Both the position numbers and the translations under genes were made by a program. Below the pieces are notes generated by a model. It worked only from the letters and a program-made list of their open reading frames with translations, had not been told where the DNA came from and made no database searches. This document shows, piece after piece, positions 8,054-16,573 of a DNA stretch of 61,939 bases (positions within the stretch are counted from its first letter, which is position 1; each line of letters opens with the position of its first letter). The stretch is taken from NCBI GenBank assembly GCA_946186505.1, contig CAMHNI010000015.1, positions 1 to 61,939 on the forward strand, read 5' to 3'. The DNA comes from an uncultured Prevotellaceae bacterium (GTDB lineage: Bacteria; Bacteroidota; Bacteroidia; Bacteroidales; Bacteroidaceae).

Positions 8054-8599
8054 ATGAATATGGCAAGAAAAGTTCGGACGATAGAGATGCAACGGCTGAC
8101 GGTGGACGAATTTCATGAGGCCGAAAAGCTGCCGCTGGTGGTCGTACTCGACGATGTGCGCTCAATGTACAATGTCGGCAGCGTGTTTCGTACCGCCGAC
8201 GCATTCCGTGTGGAAGCCGTCTGGCTGTGCGGCATCACCTCCACCCCACCCTCCACGGAGATTCACAAGACAGCTCTCGGAGCCGAGGAGAGCGTGGCCT
8301 GGCGCTATTTTCCCACGGCTGTCGAGGCTGTCCGCCAGCTTCATGCTGACGGCTACACCGTTTTCAGCGTTGAGCAGGTGGAGCACTCTACCAAGTTGCA
8401 GCGCTTTCAGGCAGAACCAGACCGGCACTACGCCATCGTGCTGGGCAACGAAGTGAAGGGTGTCTGTCAGGATGTTGTCAACGCCTCCGACGGTTATCTG
8501 GAAATCCCGCAGTTAGGAACCAAGCACTCCATGAACGTCTCCGTCACCGCCGGTATCGTCATCTACAAGTTTGCCGAGCAGCTGCTACTGCAACATTAA
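8054..8599 (+). CDS. SpoU/TrmH-family RNA 2'-O-ribose methyltransferase
   Basis: A 181-residue SPOUT (trefoil-knot) enzyme that methylates ribose in tRNA or rRNA using S-adenosylmethionine. The three SpoU motifs are visible: motif 1 around DVRSMYNVGSVFRTADAF, motif 2 at IVLGNEVKGV and motif 3 at LEIPQLGTKHSMNVSVTAG. It has the catalytic domain only, without the N-terminal substrate-binding domain of RlmB, so the exact RNA target cannot be told. It starts at ATG 8054 or 8060. It is monocistronic, just after tRNA-Leu on the opposite strand. Confidence 0.9.
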   Translation: MNMARKVRTIEMQRLTVDEFHEAEKLPLVVVLDDVRSMYNVGSVFRTADAFRVEAVWLCGITSTPPSTEIHKTALGAEESVAWRYFPTAVEAVRQLHADGYTVFSVEQVEHSTKLQRFQAEPDRHYAIVLGNEVKGVCQDVVNASDGYLEIPQLGTKHSMNVSVTAGIVIYKFAEQLLLQH

Positions 8600-8653
8600 C
8601 CTAAAGATAAATTAAAAAATGCTTAATTATGCCGCTATTACAAAAGTTTAGGG

Positions 8654-8661
8654 TAATTTTG
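8654..8661 (+). promoter_or_regulatory. Promoter -7 box of the GH3 operon
   Basis: TAATTTTG, 20 bp before the ATG at 8682. Confidence 0.6.
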
Positions 8662-8681
8662 CAGCCAAATTATTGTCCAAA

Positions 8682-10187
8682 ATGAGTTTAACAGCAATAG
8701 CGAGCAGGTTTTTCCTGCCACGGCAGAAAGAACTTGAGCGGCATAACAGCGAGGGTGTAACCATGCAGCGTGAAGTGATGGCACGCCTCCTTGCCCGGGC
8801 CAGGGATACCCAGTTCGGGCGTAGCCATGTGTTCTGCGACATTCACGACTACGAGCAGTTCTGCAAGAGCGTGCCCGTCAATACCTATGAGGAACTGAAA
8901 GGGGATATTGACCGTATGCGCCACGGCGAACGGGACGTGCTCTGGCCCGGTCGCGTAAAATGGTTTGCCAAATCAAGCGGCACGACCAACGACAAGTCCA
9001 AGTTTATTCCTGTGAGCAGCGAGGGGTTGCACCATATACACTATGCCGGGGCTTTCGATACCGTAGCCCTCTACCTGAGGAACAATCCCGCGAGCCGTCT
9101 TTTCGACGGGCGCGCCCTGATACTTGGTGGCAGCCATGCGCCGAACTACAATCTGCCTGACTCGCTGGTGGGCGACCTCAGTGCCATTCTCATTGAGAAC
9201 ATGAACCCGCTGGCCAATCTGGTGCGCGTGCCGAAGAAGCAGACGGCACTGCTGCCGGATTTCGAGGTGAAACGCGACCGCATAGCCCGCGAGGCCCTGC
9301 ATAAGAACGTGACCAACCTGTCGGGCGTACCTTCGTGGATGCTCTCTGTGTTAGACCGCGTCATGGAGCTGAGCGGGAAACAGCACTTGGAGGAAGTGTG
9401 GCCTCATCTGGAGGTCTTCTTCCACGGGGGTGTGGCCTTCACGCCTTATCGGTCGCAGTATGAACGGCTTATCACCTCGCCCAACATGCACTACATGGAG
9501 ACCTACAATGCCAGCGAGGGCTTCTTCGGGCTTCAGGACGATCCCGCCGATAAGTCGATGCTGCTCATGCTCGACTACGATGTGTTCTACGAGTTCGAGG
9601 AGCTCTCTGGGGGAACCGGCGAGCGCACTATTGTTCCGCTGTGGGGTGTTGAGAAGGGTAAGAATTACGCCATGCTCATCTCTACGTCGTGCGGACTGTG
9701 GCGTTACATGATTGGCGACACGGTGCGGTTCACATCCTTGAATCCCTTTAAGTTTGTGATTTCCGGCCGCACGAAGTCGTTCATCAATGCTTTTGGCGAA
9801 GAACTGATTGTCGATAACGCCGAACAGGGACTGCAGTATGCCTGTCAGCAGACGGGTGCCGAGGTGAGCGAGTACACTGCCGCTCCTGTATTTATGGACG
9901 AGCACGGGAAGTGCCGCCACCAATGGCTCATAGAATTCAACGTCCCGCCGAAGGACCTGGAACAGTTCGCCACTCTCCTTGACCAACGCCTGCAGACGCT
10001 GAACAGCGACTACGAAGCTAAACGCTATAAGGACATCACGCTACAGCCTCTGGAAATCATCACTGCCCGTCAGGGACTGTTCAACGACTGGCTGAAGAAA
10101 AACGGAAAACTCGGCGGACAGCACAAGGTGCCCCGACTGAGTAACGAGCGTACGCACATTGAGCAACTTTTATTACTGAACACATGA
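8682..10187 (+). CDS. GH3-family acyl-adenylate-forming protein
   Basis: A 501-residue bacterial homologue of the plant GH3 (auxin-amino acid conjugating) family, which activates carboxylates with ATP. The ATP/AMP-binding motif KSSGTTNDKSK is at residues 97-107, followed by HGGVAFTPY, METYNASEGFFG (motif II) and LWRYMIGDTVRF (motif III). Its substrate is unknown; bacterial members are usually annotated only as GH3 auxin-responsive promoter family. ATG 8682 is preferred over TTG 8673. The stop overlaps the start of the next gene by 4 nt (ATGA), showing tight coupling with an envelope lipoprotein. Confidence 0.88.
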   Translation: MSLTAIASRFFLPRQKELERHNSEGVTMQREVMARLLARARDTQFGRSHVFCDIHDYEQFCKSVPVNTYEELKGDIDRMRHGERDVLWPGRVKWFAKSSGTTNDKSKFIPVSSEGLHHIHYAGAFDTVALYLRNNPASRLFDGRALILGGSHAPNYNLPDSLVGDLSAILIENMNPLANLVRVPKKQTALLPDFEVKRDRIAREALHKNVTNLSGVPSWMLSVLDRVMELSGKQHLEEVWPHLEVFFHGGVAFTPYRSQYERLITSPNMHYMETYNASEGFFGLQDDPADKSMLLMLDYDVFYEFEELSGGTGERTIVPLWGVEKGKNYAMLISTSCGLWRYMIGDTVRFTSLNPFKFVISGRTKSFINAFGEELIVDNAEQGLQYACQQTGAEVSEYTAAPVFMDEHGKCRHQWLIEFNVPPKDLEQFATLLDQRLQTLNSDYEAKRYKDITLQPLEIITARQGLFNDWLKKNGKLGGQHKVPRLSNERTHIEQLLLLNT

Positions 10188-12127
10188 AGAAACTCGTCCA
10201 TATCTGTCTGTTGGTACTGGCAGTAGCCGGTTGTGCCCGCATGGGTTCGCCCGATGGCGGCTGGTACGACGATACACCGCCTTCCGTGGTCAGCTCCACC
10301 CCTGAGCAATACGCCACTAACGTGAAAACCCGGAAGATAACCATCGACTTTGACGAATTCATCAAATTGGAGGATGCGCAGAACAAGGTCATCGTCTCTC
10401 CCCCACAGATAGAGATGCCCGAGATCAAAGCTGCGGGCAAAAAAATTGTTGTCGAACTGATAGACACACTCAAGGAGAACTCCACTTATACCATCGACTT
10501 CAGCGATGCCATCAGCGACAATAACGAGGGCAACCCCATGGGCAACTACACCTTTACTTTTTCTACCGGCACGCAGATAGACACCCTCGAAGCAGCCGGG
10601 TATGTGCTGAATGCCGAGGATCTGGAACCTGTCAAAGGCATCCTTGTAGGCCTCTATCAGGATCTCTCGGACACCATCTTCCGCAAGGAACCTATGATGC
10701 GTGTGTCACGCACTGACAGCAGAGGGCATTTCTCTATCAAGGGTGTCGCCCCCGGCACTTACCGGGCATATGCACTGCAGGATGCCGACGGTGACTTTGT
10801 CTATAACCAGAAAAGCGAGATGCTGGCCTTCAACCACGACACCTTCGAACCCTCGTGGATGCTGGACCACCGCCAGGACACCATCTGGCGCGACTCCCTG
10901 CATATTGACGACATCAAGCGCGTGCCTTATACCCATTTCCTGCCCGACGACATCACCCTGCTGGCCTTTACCGCCATCCAGGACAACCGCTACCTGCTGA
11001 AGACCGAGCGCAAGGAGCCTTACAGGCTGGACTTCTACTTCACTTACGGCGATTCGCTGCCTCCGATTGTCCGGGGACTGAACTTCCCTTCCGACAGTGC
11101 CTTCGTCGTAGAATCGAACGAGAAGAACGATACCGTCTTCTACTGGTTGCGCGATACTGCCCTCGTCAATCAGGACACTTTGCGTGCCGAGGTGCAGTAC
11201 ATGATGACCGATACCACCAACCTGCTTATCAGCAAGACCGACACCATAGAGTTCCTGGCTAAGACACCGTACGAGAAGCGCCTGAAAGAACAACAGAAGA
11301 CCTTTGAGGAATGGGAAAAGAAACAGGAGAAGAAAAAGAAGAAAGGCGAGCGCTATGATTCCATCATGCCCGTAGAATATTTGAAGCTGAAGTTCAACCC
11401 CTCGGGTTCGCTGACTCCTAACAGCCGGCTTATCATCGAGTCGCCAACGCCCTTGGAACGTTTCGACACGACCGGTATCCATCTCTATACCAAGGTTGAC
11501 AGTACCTGGTACAATGTTTCTTACAATTACAGACAACTGCAGAACATACGCCAATACGAACTGACGGGTGTCAAATGGCACCCTAACTCGGAATACAGTC
11601 TGGAGATTGACTCCTTTGCCATCGTTGATGTCTATGGGTGCGAGGCAAAAGCTGCCAAACAGGGATTCAAGGTCAAGACCGACGAAGAGTTCAGTTCGCT
11701 GACAGTGAACATCAGCGGCGTGCGCGACACGGGTATCGTTGTACAGCTGCTCAACAGCGCCGATGGCGTGGTACGACAGATGAGAGCCAGCCGGGGAACA
11801 GCCCTCTTTACCTATGTCAATCCGGGGAGATACTATCTCCGTGCCTTTGTCGATGCCAACGGCAACAACCAGTGGGACACTGGCGACTATGACGCCGACC
11901 TGCAGGCTGAGGCTGTCTATTATTATCCGGAGGAAACGGAGTGTAAGGCCAAATGGGATGTCACCCGCAACTGGAACCTGACCGAGCGTCCGCGGTTCAA
12001 GCAGAAGCCCGCTGCCATTACAAAACAAAAGCCAGACAAGCAGAGAACCATAAAAAACCGCAACCTGGAGCGTGCCAAACAGTTAGGCAAGGAGTATATA
12101 CGTAAATCAACAGGCCTCAACCTTTAA
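10184..12127 (+). CDS. Ig-like domain lipoprotein
   Basis: A 647-residue lipoprotein (lipobox LAVAGC, Cys17). An N-terminal Big_5-type Ig-like domain (residues about 35-130: DTPPSVVSSTPEQYATN, ITIDFDEF, NYTFTFSTG) is followed by a carboxypeptidase-regulatory-like beta domain (GHFSIKGVAPGTYRAYALQD) and a second such module near the C-terminus (PGRYYLRAFVDANGN). A charged coiled stretch (EEWEKKQEKKKKKGER) sits in the middle. Probably an envelope structural or assembly factor. It is translationally coupled to the GH3 gene and followed by the DUF3108 gene. Confidence 0.85.
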   Translation: MKKLVHICLLVLAVAGCARMGSPDGGWYDDTPPSVVSSTPEQYATNVKTRKITIDFDEFIKLEDAQNKVIVSPPQIEMPEIKAAGKKIVVELIDTLKENSTYTIDFSDAISDNNEGNPMGNYTFTFSTGTQIDTLEAAGYVLNAEDLEPVKGILVGLYQDLSDTIFRKEPMMRVSRTDSRGHFSIKGVAPGTYRAYALQDADGDFVYNQKSEMLAFNHDTFEPSWMLDHRQDTIWRDSLHIDDIKRVPYTHFLPDDITLLAFTAIQDNRYLLKTERKEPYRLDFYFTYGDSLPPIVRGLNFPSDSAFVVESNEKNDTVFYWLRDTALVNQDTLRAEVQYMMTDTTNLLISKTDTIEFLAKTPYEKRLKEQQKTFEEWEKKQEKKKKKGERYDSIMPVEYLKLKFNPSGSLTPNSRLIIESPTPLERFDTTGIHLYTKVDSTWYNVSYNYRQLQNIRQYELTGVKWHPNSEYSLEIDSFAIVDVYGCEAKAAKQGFKVKTDEEFSSLTVNISGVRDTGIVVQLLNSADGVVRQMRASRGTALFTYVNPGRYYLRAFVDANGNNQWDTGDYDADLQAEAVYYYPEETECKAKWDVTRNWNLTERPRFKQKPAAITKQKPDKQRTIKNRNLERAKQLGKEYIRKSTGLNL

Positions 12128-12168
12128 CGTGCTCCGCATTGATAAACAATAAAAAAGAAGAATGAAAG

Positions 12169-13020
12169 ATGAAAAAGATTCAGAATAACAGTAACAACAA
12201 GCGATGGATGGTATTGGTAATGTTAACGTTAATCTTTTGCCATTTATCTCTTAGCCCGGCAAGGGCACAACAGTGTGGCATTGAAAACACGGCTTTCAAG
12301 AGCGGCGAGCGGCTGACCTACGACCTGTACTTCAACTGGAAATTCGTATGGTTCAAGGTCGGACAGGCCACCATGAATACCGACCTGACCACCTTTGACG
12401 GAAAGAAAGCCTGGCGCTCGAGCCTGGTAACTGGTGGCAACAAGAAATTGGACAAGTTCTTTACCATGCGCGACACGCTGCTCTCCTATTGCAACCCCGA
12501 CCTGTCGCCGCTCTACTTCCGCAAGGGAGCACGTGAGGGAAAGCGCTACTATGTCGATGAACTGTGGTACAGCTATCCGCAGAGTACCTGCAAACTGCGC
12601 ATGCACCGCATTGATGCCGACGGAGAGGAGCATTGGAAGGATGCCCGTTACAAAGACTGTATCTACGACATGATGAGCATCTTCCTCCGTGCCCGCAACT
12701 TCAATGCCGCTTCCATGAAAGAGGGTGACAAGATACCCTTGCCTATCAGTGATGCCAAACGGCTAAGTAACTCATGGCTACAGTTCCGTGGCCGTGAGAC
12801 GTTCAAGGTTGATGATACCAAGGAGAAGTTCCGCTGCCTCGTCTTCTCCTTCATTGAGCGTGAGGACGGCAAGAACCGTGAACTCATACGCTTCTACGTC
12901 ACCGATGACCAGAACCACATCCCCGTCCGCCTCGACCTGAACCTGAATTTCGGTTCGGCCAAGGCGTTCCTCAAGAATTACAAGGGCGTGCGCTCGGAAA
13001 TGACGTCGAAAATCAAGTAG
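12169..13020 (+). CDS. DUF3108 domain-containing exported protein
   Basis: A 283-residue protein with a long n-region and signal peptide ending near residue 33 (SPARA-Q), followed by a beta-rich DUF3108 domain: ERLTYDLYFNWKFVWFKVGQATM, then KYKDCIYDMMSIFLRAR-like and NHIPVRLDLNLNFGSAKAFL segments. DUF3108 proteins are exported and of unknown function. It lies 41 bp downstream of the Ig-like lipoprotein and is probably in the same operon. It converges on the aldo/keto reductase gene with a 9-bp gap and no visible terminator. Confidence 0.87.
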   Translation: MKKIQNNSNNKRWMVLVMLTLIFCHLSLSPARAQQCGIENTAFKSGERLTYDLYFNWKFVWFKVGQATMNTDLTTFDGKKAWRSSLVTGGNKKLDKFFTMRDTLLSYCNPDLSPLYFRKGAREGKRYYVDELWYSYPQSTCKLRMHRIDADGEEHWKDARYKDCIYDMMSIFLRARNFNAASMKEGDKIPLPISDAKRLSNSWLQFRGRETFKVDDTKEKFRCLVFSFIEREDGKNRELIRFYVTDDQNHIPVRLDLNLNFGSAKAFLKNYKGVRSEMTSKIK

Positions 13021-13029
13021 ACAGCCCGC

Positions 13030-13998
13030 TTATTCCGGCAGGCTGATGGGACTGGCGGCGATGCATTTCAGGTTCTTCTGTAGCTGGGCGGCAGAACTGG
13101 CACCCACCAGCACACTGGTAACACCAGGCTGCTGCAGAATCCAGGCTAAGGCCATTTCGGCCAAAGTTTCGCCACGTTCCTGAGCGATGGCGTTCCAGAG
13201 GCGTATTTTTCCCAATACCTCGTCAGTCAGCATGTCGGGACGCAGGAACTTTCCCTTTGACATCCGCGAATCCTCGGGAATGCCGTTTAGGTAACGGTCG
13301 GTGAGCAGTCCCTGTGCTAACGGTGAGAACGAGATGAAACCAACACCCTCCTCACGGCAGAGGTCGAGGATGCCATCCTGTTGCGGCTCCCGGTCAAGCA
13401 GGTTCAGCCGACCCTGATAAATGAGACAGGGTACGTCGCGCTCCTTTAAGTAGCTGAAGGCATAGCGGGTGGCTTCAAGCGGCCAACGTGAGATGCCCAC
13501 ATAGAGCGCCTTACCTGCCCTTACCACGTCAACCAGTGCCTGCAGCGTCTCTTCAAGCGGTGTCTCGGGGTCGTAGCGGTGGCTGTAAAACAAATCAACG
13601 TAGTCTATTTTCATGCGCCTGAGCGACTGGTCAAGCGAAGCCATCAGATACTTCCGCGACCCCCAATTACCGTAGGGGCCGGGCCACATGTCATAGCCGG
13701 CCTTGGTCGATATGAACAGTTCGTCACGGTATGGCCGGAAGTCATCGTCCATCAGCCTTCCCACCGTTTCCTCCGCCGAACCGTAGGGAGGCCCGTAGTT
13801 GTTGGCCAGGTCGAAATGGGTGATACCGTGGTCAAAGGCGTAATGAGTAATCTCACGGCTCCGTTCATAGGAGTCGATGCCACCGAAATTGTGCCAGAAA
13901 CCTAACGACACCTTGGGCAGCAGTACCCCCGAGCGTCCGCACCGCTCGTACTGCATGCCACCGTCATAGCGCAGGGGGTCAGCAAAATAGTTTTCCAT
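13030..13998 (-). CDS. Aldo/keto reductase (YghZ/Gsp69-like)
   Basis: A 322-residue NADPH-dependent TIM-barrel oxidoreductase. The catalytic tetrad is intact: Asp63 and Tyr68 in HFDLANNYG, Lys99 in ISTKAGYDMWPGPYG and His140 in FYSHRYD. The WPGPYGNWGSRKYL segment is characteristic of the YghZ (L-glyceraldehyde-3-phosphate reductase) and voltage-gated-channel beta-subunit branch. NADPH-binding residues are in the C-terminal VTSVLVGASSAAQLQKN. It is a single gene, divergent from the symporter. Confidence 0.92.
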   Translation of the reverse strand: MENYFADPLRYDGGMQYERCGRSGVLLPKVSLGFWHNFGGIDSYERSREITHYAFDHGITHFDLANNYGPPYGSAEETVGRLMDDDFRPYRDELFISTKAGYDMWPGPYGNWGSRKYLMASLDQSLRRMKIDYVDLFYSHRYDPETPLEETLQALVDVVRAGKALYVGISRWPLEATRYAFSYLKERDVPCLIYQGRLNLLDREPQQDGILDLCREEGVGFISFSPLAQGLLTDRYLNGIPEDSRMSKGKFLRPDMLTDEVLGKIRLWNAIAQERGETLAEMALAWILQQPGVTSVLVGASSAAQLQKNLKCIAASPISLPE

Positions 13999-14068
13999 AT
14001 GGTCAGTCTGTTTTTTGTTTTTAATTATTGAATGTATATTCTATAGTCTCACACTTGCACATTTGCTG

Positions 14069-14076
14069 CAAAGGTA
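14069..14076 (-). promoter_or_regulatory. Promoter -7 box of the aldo/keto reductase
   Basis: The minus strand reads TACCTTTG, 70 bp upstream of the start codon. Confidence 0.55.
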
Positions 14077-14149
14077 CGAATAAAAAACGAAATAAGCAAA
14101 TAATGATAACATCACACCAAAAATTTGTATGAATGTGGAGAAAAAAACT

Positions 14150-14157
14150 TATCTTTG
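14150..14157 (+). promoter_or_regulatory. Promoter -7 box of the symporter gene
   Basis: TATCTTTG. Transcription would begin near 14163, which excludes the start codon at 14129 and supports the start at 14246 or 14252. Confidence 0.6.
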
Positions 14158-14251
14158 CACCGCCAAACCAAAAAGAGGAAGGTTATGGCAACAATACCAT
14201 CTCAGAAGCAACGATTGGAAAAACATCCTGTGTCAAGCTTTACGAATGATT

Positions 14252-15178
14252 ATGAAGAAACTCTGCCATTACATATCGGAATACATGGGCGTGCTGGTGC
14301 TGGCGGCTGCCGTTCTGGCACTGGCATTCCCTGGTGTGCTTCAACAAATACCTACGACGGTCATCAACTACCTGCTGGGCGTGGTGATGTTCGGCATGGG
14401 ACTGACACTGAACCTCAAGGACTTCAAGATCGTTTTTAGCCGCCCGAAGGATGTCATCGTCGGCTGTCTGGCGCAGTTCACCGTCATGCCATTGCTGGCT
14501 TGGGGATTGGCAAGAGCCTTCAAGCTCGACGAGGCACTGGCACTTGGCATGGTGCTGGTCGGCTGTTGTCCTGGCGGCACGGCCTCGAATGTGATTACTT
14601 ATCTGGCTAAAGGAGATCTGGCATTGTCGGTAGGCATGACAGGCGTTTCCACCTTGCTGGCTCCGCTGTTGACGCCGTTGCTCACATGGGCTTTGGCGGG
14701 GAAGAGCGTCGATGTCAATGTGGTGGGCATGCTGCTGAGCATCCTCTGGGTGGTAATCCTACCCATCGTTGTGGGATTAATAGTGAAAGCCCTTTGGCCA
14801 AATTTCACAGAGCGCGCAACGGACTATCTCCCTGCTTTCTCGTCGGTTGCCATTGCCTTCATCGTTGCCATTATCATTGCTGCCAATGCCTCCAAGTTGT
14901 TGGCTGGCGGTCTGGTCATCGTTATCATGGTCATACTCCACAATATCTGCGGACTGAGTCTTGGCTATCTGATCGGGCGGTTGTTAGGGCTTGCTGAACC
15001 TAAAAAGCGGGCTATCTCCATCGAAGTGGGCATGCAGAACTCCGGCCTCGCCTCGTCATTAGCCACGCTCCATTTTGCCGCCTATCCTCTGGCCACTATC
15101 CCCGGCGCAATCTTCAGCGTGTGGCACAACATCAGCGGTGCGATTGTCGCCCGGCTTTACACAAGGAAAAACAAATAG
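14252..15178 (+). CDS. Bile acid:sodium symporter family (BASS) transporter
   Basis: A 308-residue integral membrane protein with about nine or ten hydrophobic helices. BASS/NTCP-family landmarks are GMGLTLNLKDF in an early helix, the CCPGGTASNVITYLAKGD motif (sodium and substrate crossover region) and EVGMQNSGLASSLA later. It should import an organic anion with Na+; the substrate may be bile acid, pantoate or a keto acid and cannot be read from sequence. The frame is open from 14129, but the promoter position and homologous N-terminus (MKKLCHYISEYMG) favour 14252, with ATG 14246 as alternative. Confidence 0.88.
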   Translation: MKKLCHYISEYMGVLVLAAAVLALAFPGVLQQIPTTVINYLLGVVMFGMGLTLNLKDFKIVFSRPKDVIVGCLAQFTVMPLLAWGLARAFKLDEALALGMVLVGCCPGGTASNVITYLAKGDLALSVGMTGVSTLLAPLLTPLLTWALAGKSVDVNVVGMLLSILWVVILPIVVGLIVKALWPNFTERATDYLPAFSSVAIAFIVAIIIAANASKLLAGGLVIVIMVILHNICGLSLGYLIGRLLGLAEPKKRAISIEVGMQNSGLASSLATLHFAAYPLATIPGAIFSVWHNISGAIVARLYTRKNK

Positions 15179-15266
15179 TGGCGTAAGACAAAGTCATAGT
15201 GGGCAACTTTGATGTCTCAGAATAACATCACGCTAAAAAAGAAAGTGCGAAAGTTGTGGAAAATAA

Positions 15267-15297
15267 ATAGAAGTGACTGATATTTAGCCACTTCTAT
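15267..15297 (-). terminator. Terminator downstream of tRNA-Pro
   Basis: ATAGAAGTG pairs with CACTTCTAT (9 bp, 13-nt loop). On the minus strand it is followed by TTTATTTT. It also lies 90 bp after the rightward symporter gene and may serve both. Confidence 0.7.
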
Positions 15298-15319
15298 CTG
15301 AAATTCTTTTAGAATCTGG

Positions 15320-15392
15320 TCGGGATGAGGCGACTCGAACGCCCGACCCCTACGTCCCGAACGTAGTGCGCTACCAACTGCGCTACATCCCG
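15320..15392 (-). tRNA. tRNA-Pro (anticodon CGG)
   Basis: A 73-nt cloverleaf: acceptor CGGGATG/CATCCCG, D arm GCGCAGTTGGTAGCGC, anticodon stem CTACG/CGTAG around the loop TTCGGGA (anticodon CGG), and T-arm GGGCG-TTCGAGT-CGCCT (one G-T pair). Discriminator A, no encoded CCA. Confidence 0.95.
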
Positions 15393-15410
15393 ATTGCCCG
15401 TAAGCGGGTG

Positions 15411-15418
15411 CAAAGTTA
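15411..15418 (-). promoter_or_regulatory. Promoter -7 box of tRNA-Pro
   Basis: The minus strand reads TAACTTTG, 18 bp before the tRNA 5' end. Confidence 0.6.
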
Positions 15419-15482
15419 CATCATTTTTTTGAATTAAGCGCATTTTTTGGGGGAAAAATTTGTAAAACCGACAAAAAAGGCG

Positions 15483-15490
15483 TAACTTTG
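15483..15490 (+). promoter_or_regulatory. Promoter -7 box of the pectinesterase gene
   Basis: TAACTTTG, 21 bp upstream of ATG 15512. It overlaps the TTG at 15488, so that codon is not the start. Confidence 0.6.
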
Positions 15491-15511
15491 CCAACATTAT
15501 TGCCCATAATT

Positions 15512-16573
15512 ATGAACCGGACTTATTTACTGACCTATCTACTACTACTCTCCATAAGCATGACCGCCAGGACAGAGCCTGAGGTCATCAAAGTGAAGGC
15601 GGGCGATGCCAAGAGCCTGCTGGAATGCATCGAAAAAGCTAACAGGCTGAACGCCGACACGCTCTCTGAGCGAGTGTTCATTCTCATACCCAACGGAACT
15701 TACGACCTGGGGGAGAAGGCGCTGACCACCATCGAGGGGCACAACATCGCGCTCATAGGCGAGAGCATGGAGGGCACCGTCATCGTGAACGCACCGAAAA
15801 CGGAGGACGAAGGTATCGGCAAGACAGCCACTCTGCTGAACCGCGGATGGAACACCTACGTACAGGACTTGACACTGAAGAACGCGCTGGACTACTACCA
15901 CTCAGGGGCCGCTGGACGAGCCGTCTGCTGGCAGGACAAGGGGAACCGCACCATCTTCAAGCGGGTGAGGATGCTGTCTTACCAAGACACCTACTACAGC
16001 CACAGTGAGGAGTGCCAGCACTATTTCGAGGACTGCGAGATACACGGCACGGTGGACTTCATCTGTGGTGCCGGTGATGTCTATTTCAACCGCTGCACCA
16101 TCGTCACTGAGAAGCGCAATGCTGACGGCAGCGGTACCAACGTCATTGCAGCACCCCGTACATCGACAACGAACTGGGGATACGTGTTCGACCACTGTAC
16201 CGTACGCAACGACGAGTCGGCATTCCACTTTGCCCGCGGCTGGCACACCGTGCCCCGCTGCGCCTGGCTCTACACTCGATTAGAGACACCCGAAAAAATG
16301 GCTGTGGAACGGTTCGACCCTTACAGCATACGGTCGGTAGATTGCATATTCTATGAATACAACACTACTGACGCGCAGGGCAACATCCTCACGCCAACAA
16401 CAAATGTCGTCACCTTCTCGGCAAAAGGACAGCAACACGCTGCTGAGACCGTCCTGACCCCCGACGCTGCACGGCGCTTCACCATTGAAAACATCTTCCC
16501 CGACTGGAGGCCGGAGAAGATAACAAGGGAACTCATCGAGGAGACCGGAAAAATCCAGCAGACTAGTTTCTAA
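15512..16573 (+). CDS. Pectinesterase (carbohydrate esterase family 8)
   Basis: A 353-residue secreted right-handed beta-helix enzyme that demethylates pectin. A signal peptide covers about residues 1-20. Active-site elements: Asp159 in SYQDTYYS (acid/base), Asp182 in HGTVDFICGAGDV (nucleophile) and Arg242 in FARGWH, which stands where most members have LGRPW. A pectinesterase suits a gut or rumen bacterium feeding on plant cell wall, although no other pectin-utilisation gene is in the window. Its stop overlaps the stop of the converging gene by 4 nt. Confidence 0.9.
   Translation: MNRTYLLTYLLLLSISMTARTEPEVIKVKAGDAKSLLECIEKANRLNADTLSERVFILIPNGTYDLGEKALTTIEGHNIALIGESMEGTVIVNAPKTEDEGIGKTATLLNRGWNTYVQDLTLKNALDYYHSGAAGRAVCWQDKGNRTIFKRVRMLSYQDTYYSHSEECQHYFEDCEIHGTVDFICGAGDVYFNRCTIVTEKRNADGSGTNVIAAPRTSTTNWGYVFDHCTVRNDESAFHFARGWHTVPRCAWLYTRLETPEKMAVERFDPYSIRSVDCIFYEYNTTDAQGNILTPTTNVVTFSAKGQQHAAETVLTPDAARRFTIENIFPDWRPEKITRELIEETGKIQQTSF

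Noticed and set aside
10706..12028. Leftward 440-codon open frame
   Set aside because: Antisense to the Ig-like lipoprotein, which has a lipobox and coupled translation; no domain seen.
14125..14439. Short rightward frames at the start of the symporter
   Set aside because: One begins before the promoter, the other is out of frame with the transporter and has no recognisable content.
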